Assembly (NCBI GenBank): GCA_030038035.1 | Contig: JASHPP010000616.1 | Coordinates: 1-6,935, forward strand | Length of the DNA stretch: 6,935 bases | Reading direction: 5' to 3' | From: Trebonia sp. | GTDB taxonomy: Bacteria > Actinomycetota > Actinomycetes > Streptosporangiales > Streptosporangiaceae | Part shown: piece after piece, positions 1 to 5,828 of the stretch | How positions within the stretch are numbered: the first letter of the stretch is position 1 | How the letters are laid out: the number at the start of each line of letters is the position of its first letter | Notes under the pieces: model-generated | Told to the model about the DNA's origin: nothing | Databases searched by the model: none | Seen by the model: the letters and a program-made list of their open reading frames with translations, nothing else | Made by a program: the position numbers and the translations under genes

Positions 1-762
1 TTCCTCGGCCAGGCGGGCCGCGTTGGACGGCCGGTACAGCGGGTTCTTAGCCAGGCCGCGAGCGATCACCGGGCGCAGCTTCTCGGGTATCGGCTCCATC
101 GGCACCGGGGCGGACCTGTGCTGGTCGTACAGTTCGGCAGCCGTTTTGCCGGCGAACGGCGCCCGCCCGGCCAGGCACTCGTAGAACGTGGCCGTGGCCG
201 CGTACACATCCCCGGCCGGGCTGGCCGGACCACCTCCGAACTGCTCAGGCGGCGCATACGCCAGCGTCCCGGCCGGGAGCGGCCGGTCCCCCGCCCGGGC
301 CGCGATGCCGAAATCGGTCAGCTTGCTGGCACCAGCCCCGTCGACCAGCACGTTCTCCGGCTTGTAATCGCGGTGCACCACCCCGCGCGCATGCGCCGCC
401 GCCAGGCCGAGCAGCGACCCCCGCAACACCACCAGCGCCGCCTCCGCCGAGGTCTTGCCCTCATGAGACAAGATCTCCCGCAGCGAGACGCCGTCGATCA
501 GCTCCATCACGATGGCCGCACCCGACGGCGATTCGACGTACTCATATAGCCGGACCACGTTCGGGTCATCGAGTGAGGCCAGCACCCTAGCCTCAGCGCG
601 GAACATCCCGGCGAACTCCGCGTCATCAAGCAGCACCCGGCGCAGGTACTTGATCGCCACCAAGGAGCCCGATTCGTCGTGCCGCGCCAGCACCACGTCA
701 CCGAACCCGCCCGAACCAAGCGCCCTGACCTCGCTATATCCCGGGACACCCCACTCTGCCAT
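1..762 (-). CDS. Ser/Thr protein kinase, catalytic domain (C-terminus cut by window edge)
   Basis: An open frame runs from ATG at 762 to the window edge, giving 254 residues without a stop. It transfers phosphate from ATP to Ser/Thr of target proteins. Hallmarks seen: glycine loop GSGGFG (residues 16-21), VAIK with catalytic Lys38, candidate helix-C Glu57, catalytic loop HRDYKPEN (130-137, Asp132), DFG (150-152) and APPEQ (170-174). All residues needed for activity are present. The Arg before Asp132 makes it an RD kinase. The activation segment is short and its only hydroxyl residues are Thr166 and Tyr169. No membrane segment is visible; a juxtamembrane, TM or sensor part could follow beyond the window. 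GGAGAGAGG lies 9 nt before ATG; a GTG directly upstream is a possible but less likely start. It lies 33 bp after a membrane-protein gene on the same strand, so the two are probably cotranscribed. Substrate unknown. Confidence 0.95.
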   Translation of the reverse strand, partial: MAEWGVPGYSEVRALGSGGFGDVVLARHDESGSLVAIKYLRRVLLDDAEFAGMFRAEARVLASLDDPNVVRLYEYVESPSGAAIVMELIDGVSLREILSHEGKTSAEAALVVLRGSLLGLAAAHARGVVHRDYKPENVLVDGAGASKLTDFGIAARAGDRPLPAGTLAYAPPEQFGGGPASPAGDVYAATATFYECLAGRAPFAGKTAAELYDQHRSAPVPMEPIPEKLRPVIARGLAKNPLYRPSNAARLAEE

Positions 763-771
763 CACAATCTG

Positions 772-780
772 CCTCTCTCC
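772..780 (-). promoter_or_regulatory. Ribosome binding site of the kinase gene
   Basis: The minus strand reads GGAGAGAGG, 9 nt before the ATG at 762. It supports that start. It sits immediately after a short inverted repeat (782-800) that could form a hairpin touching the site. Confidence 0.7.
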
Positions 781-781
781 A

Positions 782-807
782 GCTGACGGCATCTGTCAGC
801 AGCTGAC
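782..807 (-). repeat. Alternating hexamer repeat (possible hairpin before kinase RBS)
   Basis: On the plus strand GCTGAC (782-787) is followed after 7 nt by its exact reverse complement GTCAGC (795-800), then one base later by GCTGAC again (802-807). In the minus-strand mRNA the pair 782-787/795-800 can form a 6-bp stem with a 7-nt loop. The stem covers the stop codon of the upstream membrane protein (796-798) and ends one base from the kinase Shine-Dalgarno site. A role in coupling or limiting kinase translation is inferred. Confidence 0.5.
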
Positions 808-1608
808 GACCACACGAACCGACGCGGTCCCCGTGCCAGGGCCCAGCACCTGCAAGGCGACGTCCTGCACGAGGCTGCCATGGCCCTGGCCCGCCACGGC
901 GACGGTGACGTACACCGCATCCTGCCCAGCCACCACCGACTGGCTCAGCGGCTGCGGCGCCTGCGACTGCGGCCGGAACAGCCACTGGTAAGAGACCGTC
1001 CCGGGCGACCCGTTGGTGGCGATCCGCCCCGTCACGTCGACCGCGCATCCCTCCGACACCTGCTGCGTGATGCTCACACCGGTCACCCGCAACGGAGCGT
1101 GGTGCAACCGCAGGTACAGCACCACCCCGGCGGCCGCGAGTAGGATCACGGTGAGCGCGCCGCTGGCCATCCGCCGCACCCGGCGCCGGCGCCGCGGGGG
1201 CGCCACTGGCTGCCCGGTCCGCCAGACCTCCCCGGCCGTCCGCCCGGCCCGGCCCGCAGCCGAGGAGAGGGGAACCCCCGGACCCTGCCGCACGGCTCCC
1301 CCGGGACCGGCCGCACTCACCGTCCCTCCCATGGCCGCACCGTGGCTTCCAGCAGGGGCGGTGGGAACCCGGGAGCCGTACCCGCCGGCCTCAGTCGGCG
1401 GGTACGGCCACGCCGCCTCAGTTGGCGGGTGCGGAGATATCGCCTCGGTCGGCGGGTGCGACGGGATTGCCGGGTCAGCAGGCCACGGCCGGGTGACCGG
1501 ATACCGGCCCGGGGAACCGTGCGCGGTCTCCTCACCCGCACCGGGCGGATCAGCGTCAGAAGAGCCGGATCCGCCCCCTCCGGACGACTGAGCCATCAGT
1601 ACGGGCAC
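796..1608 (-). CDS. Single-pass membrane protein with Pro-rich cytoplasmic region and extracytoplasmic beta domain
   Basis: This protein has 270 residues from a GTG at 1608, or 266 from the ATG at 1596 (MAQSSGG...). Neither start has a clear Shine-Dalgarno site, and a TGA directly precedes the GTG. Order: Gly/Ser/Pro/Ala-rich, probably disordered N-terminus (1-138) with three PPTEA motifs at 52-56, 61-65 and 70-74; a basic cluster RRRRRVRR (about 139-146); one hydrophobic helix (about 148-167); and a C-terminal domain of about 100 residues. The basic cluster before the helix predicts the N-terminus inside and the C-terminus outside. The outer domain is rich in alternating beta-type residues and has only two cysteines, Cys188 and the last residue Cys270, so a disulfide is plausible. 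Its pattern (VTGV..., Cys, G-TVSYQW, final Cys) resembles Ig-like sensor domains on actinobacterial Ser/Thr kinases, from memory. Position 33 bp before a kinase suggests a sensor or scaffold partner. Function otherwise unknown. Confidence 0.8.
   Translation of the reverse strand: MPVLMAQSSGGGGSGSSDADPPGAGEETAHGSPGRYPVTRPWPADPAIPSHPPTEAISPHPPTEAAWPYPPTEAGGYGSRVPTAPAGSHGAAMGGTVSAAGPGGAVRQGPGVPLSSAAGRAGRTAGEVWRTGQPVAPPRRRRRVRRMASGALTVILLAAAGVVLYLRLHHAPLRVTGVSITQQVSEGCAVDVTGRIATNGSPGTVSYQWLFRPQSQAPQPLSQSVVAGQDAVYVTVAVAGQGHGSLVQDVALQVLGPGTGTASVRVVVSC
1388..1460 (-). repeat. Three 27-bp tandem repeats coding for PPTEA motifs
   Basis: Similar units begin at 1388, 1415 and 1442, exactly 27 bp apart, with a conserved core of about 20 bp and a few base changes. 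They stay in frame and encode nine-residue repeats, each with the core PPTEA, in the cytoplasmic part of the membrane protein. Confidence 0.75.
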
Positions 1609-1705
1609 TCACGCCGGTGCGCGGCGAAGCCCCGCGGATCTCTAACCCCAGCTGCCATCACCAGCAACTCCCCCACCGTCACATGACAATCCTGAAATGG
1701 CACCC

Positions 1706-1718
1706 CTGCGGGACGCAG
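1706..1718. repeat. Small hairpin in the putative leader
   Basis: CTGCG (1706-1710) and CGCAG (1714-1718) are exact inverted repeats around a 3-nt loop. On the plus strand the stem is followed by TCTCTTATT, so it could also act as a weak terminator for rightward transcripts, but no plus-strand gene is present. Role unknown. Confidence 0.3.
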
Positions 1719-1764
1719 TCTCTTATTAGGAAGATCCTTATCTGGTCCGCCTTAACTCATCCCA

Positions 1765-1793
1765 AGAATGAAGTCCCTATGTGGCGATGTCAA
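1765..1793 (-). promoter_or_regulatory. Candidate promoter of the membrane protein/kinase unit
   Basis: The minus strand has a perfect -35 hexamer TTGACA (1793-1788), a 17-nt spacer, then CATTCT (1770-1765) as a weak -10, matching TATAAT at three of six positions. It would start transcription near 1758 and give a leader of about 150 nt before the start at 1608. The -35 and spacing are good; the -10 is poor, so this is tentative. Another weak pair, TTGCTG near 1665 and TAGAGA near 1642, lies closer to the gene. Confidence 0.35.
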
Positions 1794-1930
1794 TCCCTGC
1801 CATGCCGCGGTTATTGAATCTCTATACCGGGGCATGCAACGCACAAGACCAGTACAGAATAAATGTGCGCTCATACCGCGATGAGGAGCGCGAATATCGA
1901 TCTCCCTCACATAAACTTCCGCGCCCGCTT

Positions 1931-1972
1931 GGCGGCGGTGGATACCTCGTCCCGGGAACCTGCATCGCCGCC
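1931..1972. repeat. Inverted repeat GGCGGCG/CGCCGCC
   Basis: Arms 1931-1937 and 1966-1972 are exact reverse complements separated by 28 nt. The palindrome TCCCGGGA lies near the centre (1950-1957). GC-rich 7-mers of this sort can arise by chance, but this one sits in a cluster of such structures. Confidence 0.4.
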
Positions 1973-1984
1973 GGGCACCTCTGG

Positions 1985-2050
1985 CCACTAGCGACAGTTA
2001 TCACCGACACCGGCGCGGCCCGCACTGGGGCTGCGCGCTCTCGTTAGTGG
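1985..2050 (+). repeat. Nested inverted repeat: 10-bp outer stem with inner bulged hairpin
   Basis: Outer arms are CCACTAGCGA (1985-1994) and TCGTTAGTGG (2041-2050), complementary at 9 of 10 positions; the exception is a G-U wobble in plus-strand RNA but an A-C mismatch in minus-strand RNA. Inside, GCGCG (2013-2017) pairs with CGCGC (2034-2038) and GCCC (2018-2021) with GGGC (2028-2031), leaving a 2-nt bulge and a 6-nt loop. It may be a structured RNA, part of a terminator, or a protein-binding dyad. The sequence alone does not decide. Confidence 0.45.
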
Positions 2051-2054
2051 GTGA

Positions 2055-2080
2055 CTGCCCTTTGTGATTGCAGCGGGCAG
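2055..2080 (-). terminator. Hairpin, possible terminator of the VOC/small-gene unit
   Basis: CTGCCC (2055-2060) and GGGCAG (2075-2080) are exact inverted repeats around a 14-nt loop, beginning 62 nt beyond the stop of the small gene at 2143. No T-run follows on the minus strand, so the assignment as a terminator rests only on position and stem. Confidence 0.3.
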
Positions 2081-2142
2081 AGATACTGGTCAGAAATTGG
2101 GTTCTTGAGCAGCCGGGGAGTTGCGCCGTGAGGGCCGCGAAC

Positions 2143-2343
2143 TCAGCGGGCCCCGACGTGCAGGACTTCTGCCATGTAGCGGTCCGCGGCCGCCGCTGCC
2201 TGCTCTGGCGCGCTCCCCCGCTGGCGCGCGTCCATGTAGGCGGCATACCAGTCCCACCAGTTGTGCGGGGCGTGGGTCTTCTCGTACGGATCGTGATGCT
2301 CGGCCGTTTCGTGGAGCAGGGCGGCCAGGGAAGCGACGTCCAT
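2143..2343 (-). CDS. Small Trp/His-rich protein downstream of a VOC gene
   Basis: Sixty-six residues from ATG at 2343 to TGA at 2145-2143. GGGAGG (2350-2355) lies 6 nt before the ATG, which supports this start over longer versions that would read through the VOC 3' end in the wrong frame. Visible features are an acidic/His motif HETAEHH (11-17), an aromatic segment HNWWDWYAAYMDARQRG (27-43), an Ala-rich helix, and YMAEV (56-60). There is no signal peptide or membrane helix, so it is probably a soluble helical protein. It starts one base after the stop of the VOC reading frame, so the two were almost certainly cotranscribed and perhaps translationally coupled. From memory, similar segments occur beside or fused to VOC proteins in other actinomycetes. 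Biochemical function unknown. It appears intact although the VOC gene is broken. Confidence 0.8.
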   Translation of the reverse strand: MDVASLAALLHETAEHHDPYEKTHAPHNWWDWYAAYMDARQRGSAPEQAAAAADRYMAEVLHVGAR

Positions 2344-2344
2344 C

Positions 2345-2829
2345 TCAGTCCTCCCATTCCCGGCAGGGAAGCCGCGTCTTGATCTCCTGGAGCAGCCAGC
2401 CGTTGCCATCCGGATCGCTGAACGCGGCATACGTCTGGTAGGAGCGGCCCTACGGGTCCGGGCCCGCTACCCGCCCCCGGCCAGGTGGAACACCTCGCTG
2501 ACGTCGACGCCGCGGCTGGTGAGGTCCGCGCGCGCTGCGTCGATGTCGAAAACGGCCGGCAGCAGCCGCTGGGCCGAGCCAGGCTCGGCGGTGGTCAGGC
2601 CCTTGCCGAAGGAGATCGAGCACTGCGAGTGGGGCGGCGTCAGCTGGACCACGCGGAAGTTGTCGCCGCTGGCGATGTCGGCATCCATCCGTCAGCCGAG
2701 GCCCTGGTAGAAGCGCTTGGCCCGGTCCACGTCGGAGACGGGCAACGTCACCGCCTCGAGCTTCATGTCGACGGTCGCGGACTGCGGCGTCTCCATCGAG
2801 GTGTCACTGCGGATGTCGGTGCTGGCCAT
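2345..2829 (-). pseudogene. VOC (glyoxalase/bleomycin-resistance fold) protein, degraded
   Basis: A good ribosome binding site, GGAGG (2839-2835), precedes ATG 2829 by 5 nt. The frame reads an N-terminal extension, then the VOC start MKLEAVTLPVSDVDRAKRFY, and stops at TGA (2694-2692) in place of an expected Trp46 (GLG-stop-RMDAD). The same frame continues with FRVVQLTPP, CSISFGKGL, FDIDAARADLTSRGVDVSEV to LAGGG and TAG (2469-2467). The family sequence resumes in another frame: RVAGPDP, TAG (2452-2450) where Glu is expected, then GRSYQTYAAFSDPDGNGWLLQ to the stop at 2347-2345. The shift falls in the G/C-run 2470-2481. The total of 485 nt is one short of 162 codons, fitting a single one-base deletion. 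Intact relatives are small metal-dependent lyases, dioxygenases or antibiotic-binding proteins; the exact substrate is not readable. A re-initiated fragment from ATG 2688 is possible but would lack both ends of the fold. Confidence 0.85.
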
Positions 2830-2857
2830 GGTGACCTCCGTCGGCCGATTGGTCTTG

Positions 2858-2872
2858 GCGGCAGCGTGCCGC
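2858..2872 (-). terminator. Hairpin between LuxR regulator and VOC pseudogene
   Basis: GCGGCA (2858-2863) and TGCCGC (2867-2872) form a perfect 6-bp stem with a 3-nt loop, 75 nt past the LuxR stop and 28 nt before the VOC start. No T-run follows on the minus strand. It could help terminate the ftsH-luxR transcript. Confidence 0.35.
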
Positions 2873-2916
2873 TTCTACTGATCCGTCGCGCCAGTGGAGT
2901 CCCTGGTCACTCCCCG

Positions 2917-2947
2917 GCCGGTGCCCTGGCCAGCAGTCCAGGCCGGC
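2917..2947 (-). terminator. Bulged hairpin starting at the LuxR stop codon
   Basis: In minus-strand RNA GCCGG (2947-2943) pairs with CCGGC (2921-2917), and CCTGG (2942-2938) pairs with CCAGG (2929-2925). This gives ten GC-rich pairs with a 3-nt bulge and an 8-nt loop. The stem begins at the last base of the TAG stop codon. There is no T-run, which is common for terminators in high-GC actinomycetes. It is the best terminator candidate for the ftsH-luxR unit. Confidence 0.45.
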
Positions 2948-5784
2948 TAAGCCGATAGCGCTGCCCGTTCGAGGTTGGGCAGCGCCATGGGGAGTTCCCT
3001 GCGGGAGCTGATCCCGAGTTTGGTGAACACCTTGCGCAGGTGCCACTCGACGGTGCGCGGGGACAGAAACAGCCGGGCGCTGATCTCCGGGTTGGTGTGC
3101 CCGTCGACGGCGAGCAGGGCGATCCTGGCCTCCTGCGGAGTCAGCTCCACCGTCGTCTCCGCCGTCCGCTTGCGGACCGTCTCGCCGGTGGCCAGCAGCT
3201 CGAGGCGAGCGCGCTCGGCGAACCCCTCGACTCTCATCGCGGCCAGCATCTGGTGAGCGGTCCGCAGCTGCTCGCGCGCGTCGGCCCGGCGGTTCTCCCG
3301 GCGCAGCCACTCGCCGTACAGCAGGCACGCGCGTGCCAGCTCCACGCGCACCTGCGTGCGGCCCAGTCGCTCCATCGCCGCCACGTACTCGTGCTCGGCC
3401 GCCTCCCCCTCGCTGAGCAGCGCCCGGCAGCGTGCCTCGATTCCCAGCGCCCAGTCGGTCCCGGCCGCACGGGTGACCTGTGACAGCCGTTCCACGGCGG
3501 CGGCCGCCCGGCCCGGCTGCCCGGCCCGGACTGCCGCCTCGACCAGCTCGGCCAGCGACCAGGAAGCCGGCGCGAGATCGCCGGGACATGCGCTGGCCTG
3601 TTCGGCCGCGGCCAGCGCCTCGTCGTAGTGCGACAGGCCGTTGTGGAGCACCGCGGCCGCCCAGGCCGCGGTGCTCAGCCGTTGTCCATCGCCACCCGCG
3701 GCCGGCTCGGTGGCGGCTGCCGCGATCAGCTGGCAGGCTTCGCGGTCCCGGCCCCCCCACGCGGCAAGCAGCAGCGGGCCATCGGGCTCGCCGGCTTGCC
3801 CCGTGGCCCGGGCGACCGCCGCGGCCTGCTGCGCCAGCAGGGCGGCCTGCGCGGGTTCCCCCGCCAGCAGGTGCACGGCAACGCCGGACGCCAGCGCGGC
3901 CGGCAGCGCCCGCAGCGCGCCAGCGTCGCGGGCCAGCTGGATTAGCCGGGCCGACAGCACGGACCAGCCCTTGTCGTCCCAGATGTCGCCGCAGACCCGG
4001 CACGCCAGCGGCAGCCAGCCCAGGCCCTCGTCCAGGGGGACTTCGTGCGCACGAAACGCGTCGAGCGCGTGCTTCAGCAGCGGCGCGGCCGCGGCATAGC
4101 CCTCGGTGACCAGCGCAGCCAGCCCGTCAAGCAGCAAGTCGCCGGCCCGCGGCGGCCGCGATCCGCACCGGGAGGCGCGGGCCGCCTCGGCGGTTGTGAC
4201 CAGCGTGCCGGCCGCCTGCCTGCCGCCGCCGGCCAGCGCCGCGCTGAACGCGTCCCTGTAGGCCTGCCGCGCCAGCCCTGGATGCAGCGGCTCCAGCCGC
4301 CGTGCCGCCTTGACCAGCAGCGGCAGCCCGTCCCTGCCGTGACTGGCGCCGGCGGTCAGCTGGGCGCCAAGCAGCTCCGCCCTGGCGCGGCCGACCTCGT
4401 CAAGCGGCCCGGTCCGGGCGACGGCGAGCATGCGCCAGACCCCCTCGGCCGCGCCGGCCTGGTGCTTGGCCTGTGCCGCGGCCAGCGCCCGCCGGGCCCG
4501 TTCACCCGCGGCGGGCGTGAGCTCGGCTGCCCGTTCGCGGAACGCGGCGTCGGCGGCCAGGCCGCCGCTGGCCCGCGCGGCCGGCGCCGCGCGTTCCAGA
4601 TCGCCCGCGATGTCCTCGTCGGGGCCCGGTGCCGCTTGCCCGCGATGCCAGGCCCAGCGGACAGGATCGGTGCCGGGATCGGTGGTCACCGCCAGGGCAC
4701 GGTGCACAGTCCGCCGCTCCTGCGGCGAGGCGGCCCGGTAGACAGCGAACCGGGTCAGCGGATCACGGAATCGCACCTGTCTGCCGGACTCGATGAGCCC
4801 GGCCTCGGCGGCAGGCGCCGCGGCCGCGGCCCCGACACCGAGCACACCAGCCGCCTGCCACACCAGCACCGGATCCAGCGTCGGCTCCGCCGCGGCCACC
4901 AGCAGCAGCCGCCGCGTCGCCGGCGGCAGCGGCGCCAGGCGCTGCCGCAGGCTCTCCTCGACCGGACCTGCCAGCGATGCGGCGCCTGGCAGCCCGAATC
5001 CGCCCGCCAGCTCCTCAAGGCTCAGCGCGCCAGCCAGCCCCAGGAGCACCCCGGGGTTACCCCGCGCCTCAGCCACGATCGCGTCACACACCCGCTCATC
5101 CAGCCGGCCGGGCAGGGCCGACTCCAGCAGCGCCCGGGCATCACCGTGGGCCAGCCCGCCGACTGCCAGCCCAGCCAGCCCGGCCAGCCGGCGCTCCATG
5201 TCACACGGGCGGGCCGCCAACACGGCCGCGACCGGCCCGGCCGGCAGGTGGCGGGCCACGAACGCGAGAGTCCGCGCCGAGGCCTCATCGAGCCATTGCA
5301 CGTCGTCAACCACGCAGACAAGGGGCCGGTCTGCGGCTGCCTCCGACAGCAGGCTCAAGACGGCAAGCCCGGCCAGGAAGGGATCAGGCCCAGGCCCCTC
5401 GCGCAGGCCGAACGCGACGCCAAGCGCGTCTCGCCGCGGTCCGGGAAGACCTTCCAGCCGGTCCAGGAACGGCGCGCACAGCTGATACAGCCCGGCGAAC
5501 GCCAGTTCCGTCTCCGATTCGGCACCTGCCGCGCGGACGGCGCGGCACCCGTCCGCTCGCTCCAGCAGGTACTCGAGCAGCGCTGTCTTGCCGGCCCCCG
5601 CCTCGCCGCGCACGACCAGTACCTGGCCTCGTCCGGTTCGCGCGCTGGCCACGAGCCGGTCAAGCACGTCGCACTCGCGGCGACGGCCACGCAGCCCCCG
5701 GTCGGCCGGTCCGCCCGGACACTCTGGCGACGAGATGGGCGCGTCCGGCACGTCCATGTCTGTGGCTTGGGAAAAGGCATGCAT
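2947..5784 (-). CDS. LAL-type LuxR family transcriptional regulator (large ATP-binding)
   Basis: This is a 945-residue protein, the usual size for LAL/MalT-like regulators. An N-terminal AAA-type ATPase begins with LRGRRRECDVLDRL (31-44). Walker A is GEAGAGKT (60-67) and Walker B is VCVVDDVQWLD (156-166), both intact. A long Ala/Leu-rich helical middle (about 300-850) looks like the TPR-type repeat region of this family. The C-terminus is a LuxR helix-turn-helix (about 881-937): LTPQEARIALLA, then NPEISARLFLSPRTVEWHLRKVF and TKLGI. It is expected to be a cytoplasmic ATP- and ligand-responsive DNA-binding activator. The start at 5784 has AGGAGGAG 9 nt upstream. It lies 44 bp after ftsH on the same strand with no convincing terminator between, so cotranscription is likely. 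Its targets are not evident: no biosynthetic or sugar-uptake genes lie in the window. Long open frames on the opposite strand are codon-bias shadows. Confidence 0.93.
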   Translation of the reverse strand: MHAFSQATDMDVPDAPISSPECPGGPADRGLRGRRRECDVLDRLVASARTGRGQVLVVRGEAGAGKTALLEYLLERADGCRAVRAAGAESETELAFAGLYQLCAPFLDRLEGLPGPRRDALGVAFGLREGPGPDPFLAGLAVLSLLSEAAADRPLVCVVDDVQWLDEASARTLAFVARHLPAGPVAAVLAARPCDMERRLAGLAGLAVGGLAHGDARALLESALPGRLDERVCDAIVAEARGNPGVLLGLAGALSLEELAGGFGLPGAASLAGPVEESLRQRLAPLPPATRRLLLVAAAEPTLDPVLVWQAAGVLGVGAAAAAPAAEAGLIESGRQVRFRDPLTRFAVYRAASPQERRTVHRALAVTTDPGTDPVRWAWHRGQAAPGPDEDIAGDLERAAPAARASGGLAADAAFRERAAELTPAAGERARRALAAAQAKHQAGAAEGVWRMLAVARTGPLDEVGRARAELLGAQLTAGASHGRDGLPLLVKAARRLEPLHPGLARQAYRDAFSAALAGGGRQAAGTLVTTAEAARASRCGSRPPRAGDLLLDGLAALVTEGYAAAAPLLKHALDAFRAHEVPLDEGLGWLPLACRVCGDIWDDKGWSVLSARLIQLARDAGALRALPAALASGVAVHLLAGEPAQAALLAQQAAAVARATGQAGEPDGPLLLAAWGGRDREACQLIAAAATEPAAGGDGQRLSTAAWAAAVLHNGLSHYDEALAAAEQASACPGDLAPASWSLAELVEAAVRAGQPGRAAAAVERLSQVTRAAGTDWALGIEARCRALLSEGEAAEHEYVAAMERLGRTQVRVELARACLLYGEWLRRENRRADAREQLRTAHQMLAAMRVEGFAERARLELLATGETVRKRTAETTVELTPQEARIALLAVDGHTNPEISARLFLSPRTVEWHLRKVFTKLGISSRRELPMALPNLERAALSA

Positions 5785-5793
5785 GAGCGCACA

Positions 5794-5801
5794 CTCCTCC
5801 T
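5794..5801 (-). promoter_or_regulatory. Ribosome binding site of the LuxR regulator
   Basis: The minus strand reads AGGAGGAG, 9 nt before ATG 5784, in the 44-bp gap after ftsH. It fixes the start in preference to the internal ATG at codon 10. Confidence 0.7.
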
Positions 5802-5828
5802 GACCCCGTGGCCACAGCCTAACCGGTG

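Larger units (their letters stand above)
1609..2142. other. 534-bp intergenic region, no credible gene
   Basis: Open frames here (plus 1617-1817 and 1781-2047; minus 1752-1988 and 1822-2025) give protein sequences I do not recognise. They overlap each other on both strands and I see no good ribosome binding site for those I checked. The stretch of roughly 1680-1920 is clearly AT-richer than the flanking genes, as expected for a promoter region. The stretch of roughly 1930-2080 is rich in inverted repeats. It separates the small VOC-associated gene from the membrane protein/kinase unit. No tRNA, IS end or CRISPR repeat was seen. Confidence 0.65.

Noticed and set aside
1013..1591. 192-codon open frame on the plus strand
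   Set aside because: It is antisense to the membrane-protein gene, which has a coherent topology (disordered region, basic cluster, TM helix, outer domain) and repeats kept in its own frame.
1752..1988. 78-codon open frame on the minus strand in the intergenic region
   Set aside because: I saw no convincing ribosome binding site or recognisable motif, and it covers the candidate promoter.
1781..2047. 88-codon open frame on the plus strand in the intergenic region
   Set aside because: There is no recognisable family and no neighbour on that strand. It overlaps an equally plausible-looking frame on the other strand and runs through the inverted-repeat cluster.
2143..2430. Longer 95-residue version of the small gene
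   Set aside because: Its first 29 residues come from the VOC C-terminal coding region read in the wrong frame. The ATG at 2343 has a good GGGAGG site and the family-like sequence begins there.
2467..2688. 73-residue fragment as an independent gene
   Set aside because: It is the middle of the VOC reading frame between two stops. The VOC N-terminus and C-terminus are both recognisable on either side.
2804..4003. 399-codon open frame on the minus strand
   Set aside because: It overlaps the 3' part of the LuxR gene in another frame, is Arg/Gly/Ala-rich without motifs, and would remove the clear C-terminal helix-turn-helix frame.
5150..5190. Short CCAGC/CCGG-rich repetitive stretch
   Set aside because: It codes for LAGLAGLAVGGLA in the LuxR protein. 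It is a codon-level repeat of a Leu/Ala/Gly helix, not a separate element.
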